The position numbers and the translations under genes were made by a program. The notes beneath the pieces are model-generated. The model was not told the DNA's origin. It worked only from the letters and a program-made list of their open reading frames with translations, and did no database searches. From Coriolopsis trogii (Eukaryota; Basidiomycota; Agaricomycetes; Polyporales; Polyporaceae): DNA of 64,000 nt. Every line of letters begins with the position of its first letter. Position 1 is the stretch's first letter. The DNA is taken from assembly GCA_020543525.1 (NCBI GenBank), contig JAHYIO010000037.1, positions 1,798,001 through 1,862,000 of the forward strand. Direction: 5' to 3'. Below are positions 24,233 through 35,877 of this stretch, piece by piece.

Positions 24233-24478
24233 TGCCAGGTAGAGGGCACCCAGGGAAAGATTACGAGAAAGACAAGGAGTGTACGGAGATCTGGGGGCAG
24301 CGGCAGCGAGAAATGAGCCCGGGACGGGCGGGATGGAGGATGGTGATGGTGAGGAAGCGTGTTGTCCGCTGTTTGCTGCACGCTCCGCCACTTGGTCACC
24401 CAGCCCTTTCCGCGTCTACCACAACGCGTCTTCGTCCGTCCCCCGCCCATCGTGTTTGTCTCCTCGTTCACCCCTACA
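24233..24478. promoter_or_regulatory. Divergent promoter region PSY2 / EVE gene
   Basis: There are 246 bp between opposed start codons. No TATA box is obvious. Shared regulation is inferred from the geometry only. Confidence 0.45.
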
Positions 24479-25714
24479 ATGTCTCCTAAACACTGGCTCA
24501 TGAAGGCTGAGCCTGATTCGCGCATCGTGAAGGGCAAGGATGTCAAGGTACGCGCTCAGAAATTGGCTATATGCGTGCGCTCTCGAACGAAACGCGTAGT
24601 TCAGCGTCGAGGACTTCGAAGCGGTCAAGACAACGCCCTGGGAGGGAGTGCGGAATGCTGAGGCAAGGAACCTCATGAAAGAGATGAAGATCGGTGACAA
24701 AGTGAGCGAGCGTGTTGAGATGCTGTTTTCGTGAAGAAACCATTCGCCGAAATGATGTTGCACATCGCAGGTACTTTTCTATCATTCCAATTGCAAGAAC
24801 CCAGGTGCGTGTGTCGTGACAACGTCGAGTAAGTATCTCCCGCTGAGTATAGGCAAGGGATCGCTGCATTCGCGCAGGTACGACAATGTATTACATAAAC
24901 ACACGTATGAACTTCATCGTATATAACCAGGTCTCCAAACAGGCCTACCCTGATTGTGAGTAAACTCCTCAGCATAACCCGCCTACCGCTGAGCAGTCAG
25001 GATGCAAGAGATACCGCATGGGATTCGTACGCGTGTTCACGATTTGTTGGTCAATCCAAGCACTTACATTCCAAGCCAGATCGCACCCATATTATGATCC
25101 CGTACGCTTGCCCTCCTGCATGCATTGCATGATTGGGACGGGACTAAACGGTATCACTCAGAAAACAGACCAAGATAACCCGAAGTGGTACATGGTCGAA
25201 GTGAGATTTGTATCCCGGGCGCATCACTTCGTTCCGTTATCGCTGCTTCGGTCTATCGCGGCGTCGCAATCCGTACCAGAAGATGTCACCTACATCGGAA
25301 AGGAGGGCACACAAGCTATCAAAGGTGCGTCAGTGTCAATCAGTGTTCGACTTTCAACACCAAAGCGCTCCCGCACAAGGCATGACACTAGTAACCCGAG
25401 GCAGACTGAGCGTGCAACGCGTCGAAGAAGAGGCCTGGAATGTCATCGAGCAGTTGGCGGAGCGAGGAGGCTGGGAAGAGGGTGACCGTAGTGCTAGCAA
25501 GTCCAAAGCAAGGGCACGGACAAAGGCTGCAGGGAAGCCGACCCGAGGCCCTGCGAATCAAGACGAAGAAGACCCCAAGGAGGAAGTCAGTGATCAAGAC
25601 ACTTCTTCACGGTCTGTTCAGGGGAAACAGCCAAATCGTCGCAAACGCAAAGCGAAAGATGTCAGTCCGACGACAGATGACAAGCCCAGGCGGTCAACGA
25701 GAACACGCCGGTGA
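24479..25714 (+). CDS. EVE-domain protein, thymocyte nuclear protein 1-like
   Basis: EVE domains belong to the PUA-like superfamily and bind modified bases; the animal homologue is THYN1. The start at 24479 gives MSPKHWLMKAEPDSRIVKGK. Then come FSVEDFEAVKTTPWEGVRN, ARNLMKEMKIGDKVLFYHSN, a VSKQAYPDYTAWDS segment, HPYYDPKTDQDNPKWYMVEV and FVPLSLLRS. The last exon, reached after MTLVTRGRLSVQRVEEEAW, continues past the usual domain end. It forms a basic, Lys/Arg-rich tail with several nuclear-localisation-like clusters (RRKRKAK, RRSTRTRR). At least six small introns are needed, so internal joins are approximate. Nuclear location is inferred from the tail. Confidence 0.88.
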
Positions 25715-25885
25715 TCATCTCTTCATAGCATGAGGAATGATATCGTTCATGATTTGTACATATCTCCTGCCTTCTGCCTGTGCAGCGACCCATCTCGCAC
25801 TCAGCTTTATAAATGTTGGAAGTACAGCTTACATCCCTGCCTTCAGCAAACTACGCAAACTCTTGGTTGAGCGAATGGTTCGTAG

Positions 25886-27292
25886 TCAATCCTGGGCGGG
25901 AAGAACTTTCTTCAAGAACTTCTTCAGGTCCTCCAGCTCCTCGGGATCTGCGGAGTGCGCCAGGCCGTCATAGCCGTGGAACTCGATGCCGCCCTCGAGG
26001 ACTGCTTCCGGTTCCACGGTCTTGAAACCCATCTGCGTCTTTAAAAACTCGAGGGACATGGTCGCCCGGTCAAAGTGGACGATTGGGTCCTCCTTGCCAT
26101 GTCCCCAAAAGATAGGCAATTTCTTGGCATGGTCGGATAGCATCTGTTTCCGCGTTATGTAGGCAATTAGTACCTTGGGACAGCACAAGGCTTAGGAGGG
26201 GTCAAGAACTCACCGCTTTGGCTTTGTTGCGGATCGCGAGCCAACCACTAAGGACCGCAATCCCGGAAAGTCGTCTCTCGGACGTGATACCCGTCAAGAG
26301 GGACATGGCAGCACCCTGAGAGAAGCCACCGAGAACGATGCGGTTCGCCGGAATGCCTGCATCCACCTCAGCGGTGATGAGTTGGTTGAGCGCGTGTACG
26401 GTCTTCAGCATGCCATCTTCATCCTCGCGTGCGTTGATGCTGCCGAACTCAAATACGTCGAACCTGCGCATCTTAGTCGTTTACTGGAAGACCTACTGCA
26501 GATCACAAAGCAGACGCACCAGCCTGGCATACGCATACCACCATTCGCCGTGACGGGGATGACGGGTCTAGTGTCAAGTTAGCTACCGCAGTCAACGATG
26601 TTCCAACGGAAATAACACCATTCCGCGTCGTCTGTGAAGTCGTATGTGAAAGTAACGACGACGCGAGCGGGGTGTATATATTCATATGTGGCCAGATTAC
26701 TCACGCATGCGGCAGAACCCACTTGACATGCTGAAGAGTGCTATCTCTCGCGAACATATCCGCCACAGGCATCCAACCTGCCCCGGAATCACCGAGTCCC
26801 TGTATGATGTTGAGCACAAGTCCTATTCGTGATGTTCAATGGGAGAATGTCGAGTATACACCGGAATCACAGCCCAGTGTCATAGCTGGTCACGCCCCGT
26901 ACCTCCCTCTGACAAGGATGCTGTATGGCAGCTGCCTGTTTCGACAGGGGGGGTTGATTGTATGCAGGTGACGTGAACGAACGTAACACATATCCCGCAT
27001 ACGACACGCCGTCACAAAGCGAACACTTCTGCGTAGTGTTCAAGACGTGAACGGCGAGCCATATACTGATATACAGTACCGTGTCTTCGGTGATTGCGAA
27101 TTGGATACGTACATGGACGAAGATGACGGTCGCGGTGTGCTTCGCACGCGGCGCTACGGTCAGGAACTTCAGCGCTGCAGCCATTCCTCTATGTTGTCTT
27201 TGGATAGGAAATCCGTGGAATGTGTAGGACAAGCTGAGATAGCCAACGAAGAGAGCGACAAGAGCAACCACGAACGTACGGATGGAGAGCAT
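25886..27292 (-). CDS. APT1: Acyl-protein thioesterase 1 (alpha/beta hydrolase)
   Basis: This enzyme removes palmitate from S-acylated proteins and can act on lysophospholipids. The core begins MAAALKFLTVAPRAKHTATV, continues to IFVHGLGDSGAGWMPVADMF, then LQHVKWVLPHA, then PVIPVTANGGMRMPGWFDVF. The nucleophile Ser is in VLGGFSQGAAMSLL, the Asp in WGHGKEDPIVHF, and the His in GYDGLAHSADPEEL. It ends KKFLKKVLPAQD before TGA at 25886-25888. I start it at 27292 because an in-frame ATG there adds MLSIRTFVVALVALFVGYLS, a clean signal anchor. The canonical cytosolic start would be the Met at 27184. Either or both may be used. Confidence 0.92.
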
Positions 27293-27461
27293 GCATATCT
27301 CGTAGCGCTCGCGCACTTCAATCGATGTTCCGGCCCGTCGGCTCCCGTCGGCCTGCTGGAGAACTCGTATGTTCTCCAGCTTCTTGGGCTGCAGACTTGT
27401 CTGCCTCCGGCGAACTCTCCACTCACAGACCATATTTCGTGCCTCTACGTCCTTCATCGCT
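27293..27461. promoter_or_regulatory. Divergent promoter region APT1 / TRM10
   Basis: Only 169 bp separate the two start codons (277 bp if the thioesterase starts at 27184). The choice of thioesterase start therefore affects the size of this promoter. Confidence 0.4.
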
Positions 27462-28985
27462 ATGTCTGAAGATGCCTTGGCTCCTACCGTTGTGACTCCG
27501 GCACCCACTGAATCCGCCGCTATACCAGTATCGTCGTCTGAGCAACAGCCTCTGTCTAAAAAGGCACAGAAAAAGCTCGCGAAGGCGGCTTACATTGCAG
27601 AGAAGAAACTCGAGCGACGCGCGGCGGAGAAAGAGCGCAAGAAGGAGAAGAAGCGTGCACTCGCGGAGAAGAGAGCTGCAGGGGAACTTGAGGGGGAGGA
27701 AGCGGGGCGGGATAGGAAGCGGCAGAAGACTGAGCAGGGTCCCAGGACTCCGTTTGGAGCCAGGATTGTCATAGATTTGGGGTTTGATGACAAAATGACA
27801 GAAAATGTGAGTCTCGCGACGCCTACTGGTCCGTGGCTCGCATGTCCTGAATGCATGGGCTGTCGTAGGAGATCAAGTCGCTCACGTCCCAGTTGGCGTA
27901 CACATATAGTGCGAACAGGAAGGCGGCACATCCTTTCTCGTCGCTCCTGTTCACTTCTCTGAACGGGAGGACGAAGACACGCATGGACGCGCAGAACAAT
28001 GCGGCGTATAAGCGGTGGGCATCTGCGGAATGGTGGGAGGAAGGTTACGAGAGATTATGGAGCCAGCAGCAAGGCGGTCCAGACAATGCGATACAGGAAG
28101 AGGCACAGGTCGCACAACCAGAAGGCGACGGTCAGGACGAAGGCTCGCACAAGCCGCCACGCAAAAGGGAACCGAGCAGGGCAGGTCAGGAGACGGTGGT
28201 GTACCTCACTGCCGACTCCGACGAAGAATTGACCGAACTAAAGGAGGGCGAAACATACATAATAGGCGGCATTGTCGATCATAACCGTTATAAGGTGCGT
28301 ATCATACGGACATATTGCAATCCAATCTTTACGCAGGCTCGCCTCCATGCGGCCAAGTAACAATGTTGAATGAGGCGTAATATGTACAACTGAGGTACAT
28401 GCCTCGATGGATCTTCTCAGCGTTTGCACATGGAATCACTTAGCAAGAGCCGGACGCCGTGTTCACATTCTGTGGGTCGCGTCGTCGAAAATATTGTCTC
28501 GTAGTGAATGGAAATGCATCATGCAACGACCCAACAACCTCTTTCTACTCCTGTTCACATCGAGAAATGAGTGAAGGGTTTCATCAATTAACCACAACTT
28601 CATGCAGAACCTGTGCCTAGACAAGTCGAAAGAACATAACATTCGTTCCGCAAGACTGCCCATCGGGACATACCTGGCGGAAATGCGCACCCGCAAGGTC
28701 CTCACGGTGAACCAGACGTTCGAGATCCTCCTCAAGTGGGTAGAAACACGCGACTGGGAACAAGCTTTGTACTCGGTCATGCCGAAACGAAAGTTCAACA
28801 CCGAGGGGAGGCGGAGAGGCAAAGGTGCAACCAGTTCGAAAGGTGGGGATAGCGCAGACGAGGATGCCGAGGGAGAGGGTAGCGAGACGGCCGAGGGGGG
28901 CGCGCGTGTCATTGATGTCGCCATTTTGGAGGAGGGTGACTCGGAAGAGCAGCCCAAAGCAGAGAGTGCAGGTGCGGAGACATAG
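27462..28985 (+). CDS. TRM10: tRNA (guanine-9-N1)-methyltransferase Trm10
   Basis: Trm10 is a SPOUT-fold, SAM-dependent enzyme that makes m1G at position 9 of tRNAs. The start at 27462 reads MSEDALAPTVVTP. A long basic helix follows (KKAQKKLAKAAYIAEKKLER and RAAEKERKKEKKRALAEKRA), typical of the family. The catalytic domain shows GARIVIDLGFDDKMTENEIK, SLTSQLAYTYSANRKA, VVYLTADSDEEL, YIIGGIVDHNRYKNLCLDKS and ARLPIGTYLAEMRTRKVLTV, then QTFEILLKW. The C-terminus is acidic and disordered. The codons for HNRYK and NLCLDKS are joined across a 313-nt intron (28295-28607), far longer than its neighbours. The stop is only 19 bp from the stop of the convergent NDUFAF5 gene. Confidence 0.94.
28295..28607 (+). 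other. Unusually long intron of TRM10 (313 nt)
   Basis: The donor GTGCGT at 28295 and acceptor ATGCAG at 28607 join the invariant motif NRYK-NLCL in frame. Most introns in this window are 45-90 nt. I see no coding sequence, inverted repeat or RNA gene inside. Confidence 0.7.
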
Positions 28986-29004
28986 GCGGGACGTATGCAC
29001 AGAA

Positions 29005-30520
29005 TCATGCCTCGAGAACTTCCTTCAAACTCGTCTTCCCTGTTCCTCTTTCTAGCGGCTTGGGTTGTGTAGGAGAAGGTTTCCAGCCAATCTACGTGAT
29101 GTATGTTAACGCATAGTCGGGGTCGCTCGGGGGTATCACTCACGACATAGATGACTTGGAACGTTGCTGGGATCGTTCCGTCTTCGTGTCCGTGCAATTC
29201 TGTCCAAACAGTTCACACAACGCACAATCGGACATCAGAAGCTCACGCACCCTTGTAGATCGCGGACGCAGCAGCGAGTGTATCGCGATGTATGAAGTGA
29301 CGCCTATTAGGCCATCACGTATGAGTCGGAACGAGGTAGAGGACACAGCCACGCTCACCGCCCGACAACAGCGTTACTCTCGCCCATGTCTCGTAAATCG
29401 TTCATTAGTTCCCACATTGACGGATATGCTACCTTGACCTCATCGACATCGACTGTCAGGAGGGTGAAACCCGCCCGGCCGAGCAAGTTAGACATGTCGC
29501 GTGAATCTGGTGATGCATACAATGAGCCTCGAGAATTGTACCCTTCACATTCCACGCACCAGTCATAGGCGAAATATGTGGCGAAATACCGCCTTCGCGT
29601 TCTACTTCCGCAAGCTGGAGCGACGTCCGAAGCTCGAATAGGGTATCTCCGCCTAACAGAGCCCCTAAGAATACACCGTCTGGTTTCAGTGCTTCCTTGA
29701 TCTGCACCAGAATACCTGTCGCATTGAGGATCAGCACGCCGAACTGAGGTTCGTCCATGCCCTCGATCGACACTGATCATGCTTCGAAGACGGACATGGC
29801 GAAGCCCTGTTCTGACGGACTACACTTCTCCTGCCCATAGTGGATAAGAAACGTACCTGGCAAATCATTGACCCAGTGCAGGCTTAAGCACGAGACGATG
29901 GCTTCTTGGGAATTGCGTGGAATGACGCGCAGGAGGTTCTCCTCATCAGCAACCAGCCTCTCCACCGGAACTGGAGCACCCCGCGGTCAGCGGCAGCTGC
30001 AGCACAGTCAGACGTGAGCCTCACCGTCAAACTCCGAGTCAGGATCTCTATGGAGCAACTTCTCTGCAACCCTCTATTAGTCAGTGGAGAAAGCCAGCAG
30101 CGTGGCGGCATCACATCGCACCGCTAGAGTCAACCATGAGGACCTTCTGAGTTATCTCGGAGTCTAGTAGCCTTGAGAAGTGGCCAGGGCCTGACCCAAG
30201 GTCAAGGACGCAGGTGAACTTGCGTTTGATGTCCTATATACACCAGGTCTGTGCTAGTGCTGCAGTGCGGATAGTATTGGGCGCACCTGCATGCGTTCGA
30301 TGAGTCGGTCAGCGATCTCATTGCGTACATAGTCTACTGTTCTGCTCCTGTCTCCATCTTCACGCGCCGCAGCACGGTCCTTCTGCATGCGTTTGGCATT
30401 GCGGTCAAAGACTTGGAAGGGCCCGACAGAATTAGGGTTGATTGGAGGCGAGGACGAGACGGAGGCCAACGACCGCGACCGAGATAGCTGCGCGAGACGA
30501 CTTCGAGCAATGTTGAGCAT
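29005..30520 (-). CDS. NDUFAF5: NDUFAF5-like mitochondrial complex I assembly factor
   Basis: NDUFAF5 has a SAM-methyltransferase fold and, in humans, hydroxylates an arginine of NDUFS7 early in complex I assembly. The start at 30520 gives [20 protein letters not shown], a basic, Ser-rich mitochondrial presequence. It is followed by [20 protein letters not shown] and [15 protein letters not shown]. The SAM motif is [19 protein letters not shown]. Then [64 protein letters not shown] and [20 protein letters not shown] follow, ending [14 protein letters not shown] 53-nt intron near 29977-30030 is needed to avoid an in-frame TGA. Presence fits a fungus that keeps complex I. Confidence 0.92.
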
Positions 30521-30767
30521 GCTGGGTAAGCTAGCAATCAGCTTGAATGGTGGGTAGAATAGACAGGCTTAGAAGACCGTTGCAGGGCAGACAGCGTCCA
30601 CTTCTGCAGGTGACGTACCTATGGGCGTCTATGGACGCGACGCGTCTTGCTGAGTCAGCAACCCTTCGCGTCCGAGTCCAAGGAACGCAAACAACCAAGG
30701 CCCTGTCGCTCGCCCTCCTGCCGCAGCATCCCTAGCTCCTCCTTCCTGCTGTCGTGCCGTCCTGATT
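30521..30767. promoter_or_regulatory. Divergent promoter region NDUFAF5 / C2H2 gene
   Basis: There are 247 bp between opposed starts, with no TATA box seen. Confidence 0.4.
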
Positions 30768-33700
30768 ATGAACAACGGTCATAATCAGAATGGATCGCAA
30801 TCCGACTTCAACGGGCTCGTTCCCTTCCAACCCAACGCGGTCATCACACCTGAGACTTACACAAGTAACGTGAGCCGTCTACAAACCCTCAAGGATGCAA
30901 TCGCGCTCTATGAAGAGCAGAACAATCAGGCATTCATGAGGTACCTGGAGGAGAAGCGGAGGCTTGAGGACGCGGTGGAGCAGGGGAGACTGGCAGCGTA
31001 TGTCTCGTGTATTTCAAGTAAGGGCATCAACAGAGCTAATCGTCACACAGAGAGCGACTTGCTGCCATGAACAGCACGCTCCCCGCGCAAACGAGTGACA
31101 TGCTTTCCACAACCACGCAGTAAGCTTGTCTCATATACGCAGCTTCCTTCGGGGTTTCATTGCTCGACAGGGCATTCATCCCTCCGGGAACGTCCATGCT
31201 TCCATCAACATCGACGCAACCCTACCATCCTTCTCAGTACCCCGGTCAAGCACCGTACCATTACTCTGAAATTCCCAGCAGTGCCAGAATTGTAGAGTTA
31301 CCCAACTCGACGCAAGGGTCGCCACAGGTGAGCATCTATCGTGCGAGAAATGTACAAGTGTCTGAAGTCCTCGAGGTTGAACACGTTCAGAGCTCAACGA
31401 GTGCCGCCTGGCAACAAAACACCTCACAGCCGAACCCATCCTCGTACTCGGCCCACCAGTCCGCTCATTCTTTCTCTTCTCAACGGGGTGGCACGTATCA
31501 ACAGTATGAATCATATGGCACAAACCCCATGCCGCATACGACTAGCAATTCCGCTGAGTTCTCGTCTCAGCGAAATGCCACGTATCAACAGCATCAATCG
31601 TATGGTACCAACCACTCGTCGTCGTCGTTCAATTCAGCCCACTACCGTCCCCACACCATCAACACCTCTCATGGGAGTACTGTACGAGGCCAGTCAGGCA
31701 ACAGCCACTCAGGTGAGCTGGTGATTCTGATTGATTACATCTACTGTGACCAATGTTCCATTCGTCATGTTTAGTTCAGCCACCACCACCAAGCCATGGT
31801 GCAAGCACATCACAAAGCGCAATGGCCGCATCGTCCAGGTCTTCTTTACCTACCCAGAGTGGGATAACGCAACCAACTAGCAATACAACCGGCCATGCTA
31901 ATGCCGCGTATGGGTATGTCCCAAGCGGCGGGACTGATACATCCTCTGGAGCGACTGGGCAACCGCCACCAGAAGGGGGCATCGACCAGAGGATTCAGCT
32001 GAATCTATATGCATATTTCCAAGTGCGTACGCTATGTCTCGACATCTATATTGTTGAGCTGACTGGTCCTATATTCAGCAAATGGATGCATCCCAAGCCA
32101 AGAAGTTGTTGGTTCACGTCCTCCTCGTGATACACAGGGAACAGACTGGTTCGGCAAAGACAGCGGTAGAGCAAGGCAGTGAAGGAAAGCTCACTCCACA
32201 GCTGCTCGATAATGTGCGCACGATTACAGCAGTCCTCAAGGTCTGGCATACCATGATTTGGCGCTCCCCAAATTGCTCACATGGCTTCGTTACAGCGCTA
32301 TCCGTTGTCTGAAGTGCGAGCGTTGTTCGGCAGGATCGTGGACAGTCTCACTAAAGCCAGTAAGATTCTTCACAAGGCACTTTTACATGACTATGACTCA
32401 TCGTGCTATAGAATATGTCCCCGGTCCTTCAGCGCAGCCGCAGTCGCACAGGCCACAAGACTATGTGCAGCGAGTGCCTCGTGCTACTCCATCCGCAATT
32501 TCAAACACGACTTCCATCCATGGCCAGCCCACTGGAACGCAATTGTATACACCCAGTATATCCTCTTCGACTGCTTCTTCGAGACCAACCGTGGTCCCTC
32601 CATCTGTTGCTCGTCAGCAGGCGAACCAAAAGCCAACACCCCCCATCACCGTTTCCACAACCGAAGGGTACACACCACGCGATGCAGAGGCACCTCATGT
32701 TCGATACCTATCTCCCCAACCGCCTCCGCAGGCTTCCAACCCCACGTGGATGCCAACTGTCATGCCTACCACAACCCCTGCCATATCCTCTACCGTAGCT
32801 CCGGCAGAGACGCTTCTCCACATGCCAGCCTCAAGCGCCTCGTATAACATGGACAAATTTCAGATACTCACACCGTCACGTAGTCAATTTAGTCCAAAAA
32901 CGCCTCGTTCTGAGGGCCCAGGCGACAACGTCCACAATAGCCCAAGGCCACAAACTCCACCATTGACAGAAGAGCGGCCGAAAAGTCCATGGTCGCCTGA
33001 CAAGGCGGATAAGAGCAGGCTTGCGTTGGACATAATCCGTTCTCTAGGTCGTCCCATGGGTGCGTTTGGCGCGCCGCTTTCTCCAACTGTATCTCCTCCA
33101 GTCAATGTGGTTGAAACAATGCCAACAGCCGTTAAGCGCAAACCTAGCCTGACAGGATCACCCTCGCCGGCGAAGAGGCAACGAACGCATGTAGAAGAAA
33201 CAGACGGTCCGCCAATGGGCGATGTCGCGAAGGAGGTACCGGAGGATGAGCAGTCGGGCGCAAATCTGGAGGTGGCGGCCGTCGGTCACGGCATTGAGCA
33301 GCACATTGCGTCCGTTGAACCACTTTCACCTGAGCGATCAGTACCGATGCTGCCGGTTTTCACCTCCAACGTTCAACCATCCTCGACCTCTGTCGATGAG
33401 ACCATCTACACATCTGACGCCAACCGCGCGACAGGAAGGATACAAGAACGTGCAAAGAGCATCACCCCATCTGAGGCAGATGTGCAGGAAACGGTTCTTG
33501 TTTCAGAACCACAATCTGTCGGCTCAGAGCCCCCTCCCTCCCCTCCGCCACGCACCACCAAGTCCCCGTCCTTGGGAGCGGTGCTCGAAGAAGTGACTGG
33601 TGTCAACCTCGACGACACGACGGGGCAAGGGCAAGGGGATCCGGTACCTGTAGGAGCTGCAGCGTTCAACAGTGCATACACTGCATTCTTTGTTCCCAGT

Positions 33701-35619
33701 TCATCAACAGCCTCCTCACAGCCATCCTCTTCAACGACGCCTCCACGTGTCGAGCACAGTAACGAGAGGGTACCACTATTCCTCCCATCGCCCTCGAGCT
33801 CCCCGGCTCAACTCCCACGATCGCAGGAGGATGACGGTATGTTGCCCGCCTCGGCATCCTGGGGAAAGCCCCATGATCGCAAGGGCAAAGGCAAGGCGAG
33901 ACAAGTTGACGGAGACATCGATTTCACGGTCTCCGACTCTGACGGAGACAGAAGATATTCTCCGTCAGTGAAGAAGACTGGGCGAAGGATGGCGTATGTT
34001 CTCGTACCGCCCCTCCCTGCCTATGCGAGACGCTGGTCGGCGACCATCGAGCGCGCCTCGTCTGTGGACGAACTGGCAGTATGGAGTGGTGCGTTTGATT
34101 TCTTGCCGTGTATGAAGAATGACTGGGCATATATTGATGAGCTTCGTATGCTGGCAGTGGACGAGGAAGATCATCACGACGGTAGGCAGGATTTACTCCA
34201 TCATACTTTCAGTCGTATTGACGCGTTCATCTTTGATAGACGATGACGAGGCAGCGCAAGCTGCGGCTGAGCTGTCGTACTCTCGCTTATGCGAATCGCC
34301 TTGTAGATGGATTGGGTGTAAGGCAGTGCTGAACTCGGTATCAGCATTGCAGAAGCACACCGTCATACATGCAGGAGATCAGGAAGAATGGGTAGGTGCC
34401 CCTATCTTGGCTGCTTTGTTCCATGCAATGACGTATAGCTGATCGGGCCTCTTCCCTCAACCAACGCAGGGTGCATTCAAGTGCCAATGGCATGGCTGTT
34501 TGTCGGATAGGTTCGTGGACAAGGCTGGTCTAGTCAAGCATTTGCAGAAGCACACCACGACGCCGCTACGGTGTGCTTACGAAGGTGAGCGATCTGTTCA
34601 ACGGGCTTCACTGTATGATTAACGTCATCTTGTGGCAGGTTGCGATCAAACATTCGACGCTCCTGACAAGCTTCTGCAACATCATCAGTCGAACAAACAC
34701 GTCGATGACAGACTGCGGCCGTCTTGGATACCATCTCGACCTCCGGATACAACACAGCCATTACCTCCGTTACCCGGCATTGTCCCCGCGTACATGTCCG
34801 TTCCTTGCCGTGTGAGCAAGCATCCAATGTCAAGAGAGCGACATCTCTGGCTCGGCCGCAAGGTTCGTCGAACTGCCTCTCTATGGCTATGTGCGGTAGA
34901 GAACATATGGCATGACTGGTTCTCACTGAAGGTTCTCCCGTTCCTGACAGGTCCTGAAGAACATCATGTGTTACAACGCGGGCTCAAGGTCAAACAAGGC
35001 AGCACCTTCCGAGTCGAAAAGGCTTGCTGAGAAGGGTGCGGTCACCGTCGAGGACCTGAAGCGACGCATCGAGGATGAGTACGTCAACTTCTCGTACGGA
35101 TACGACGCTTCGAAGAGGTGGGATCTTCACTGCTCGGAGCTGCCTTCGGGAGACGTCTCGGAGATGGTCCAAGCAGGGCTTGTTCTCTTCGCCGGAGATG
35201 TCGACAAGCCAGCAGAACCAAGTGCAAACTCGGACGCGCCAGGCCCAGGGCCAGGGACGTCGGAAGCGACAGGGCACGTCCAGCTTCCGTCGGCTGAATC
35301 TGAAGCCCTCGAGGTTGCCGATGCGTCGAGCGAGCCTGCGCCGCATAACCGTGTGGTTCAACCGGCTCGCGAAGACGTTCAGGCGCCTGGTGCCGCCGCC
35401 GGCGAGAATCGCCCAAGATTAGTTCTCAAGCTGCCCAGGCGAACTATAAACCTCCAGATGCCTGTCAATGTCGCAAACGCGTCCGCGCCCGGCGAAGACG
35501 CAGCTATCACTGTTCAGAATGTTCAGAACACGGACAAACCGGCCAGTGCAGATGTAGTGAGCACTTCTGTCTCGGCTTCGGAAGGCGACAACGATGGGAG
35601 AACTTTGGGGTCGGCGTAA
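30768..35619 (+). CDS. Large C2H2 zinc-finger protein, probable transcription regulator
   Basis: The start at 30768 gives MNNGHNQNGSQSDFNGLVPF, then a helix (YEEQNNQAFMRYLEEKRRLE) and long Ser/Gln/Thr/Pro-rich disorder. A helical segment follows (QRIQLNLYAYFQ, KKLLVHVLLVIHREQTG, LLDNVRTITAVLK joined to RYPLSEVRALFGRIVDSLTK across a 55-nt intron). More disorder contains PKTPRSEGP, SPWSPDK and SPAKRQR, which look like kinase and NLS-like sites. Near the end are three zinc fingers: CRWIGCKAVLNSVSALQKH, CQWHGCLSDRFVDKAGLVKH and CAYEGCDQTFDAPDKLLQHH. A conserved-looking block KHPMSRERHLWLGRK and an acidic tail end at 35619. This is not a family with a name I can give. DNA or chromatin binding is inferred from the fingers. 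Confidence 0.85.
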
Positions 35620-35877
35620 TGTATTGAGGTAGATAAGGGGTTGTGACACATTGCTTGTTTCGTTTAGGACGCGAACGCAGACTAGAATTGTTGGCTATGG
35701 GAGCGATCAGTATTCTCGTCTGATGAGAGTGATGTTGAGTAGCGAGCGAAGCAGAATCGGGCTACGGGATCTCCCACCAGCGCGCGCGCGCTCACCTCTT
35801 GCCCCGTTACCCTCATCGTCCCCGACCATGTTCTGACCCTCCCCGCCGCCGTCCCTTTCCTTCCTGTCGTCGTCGCC

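Noticed and set aside
29977..30030. An apparent in-frame stop that would break NDUFAF5.
   Set aside because: A 53-nt GT-AG intron removes it and joins EFD to [13 protein letters not shown], as conserved in the family.
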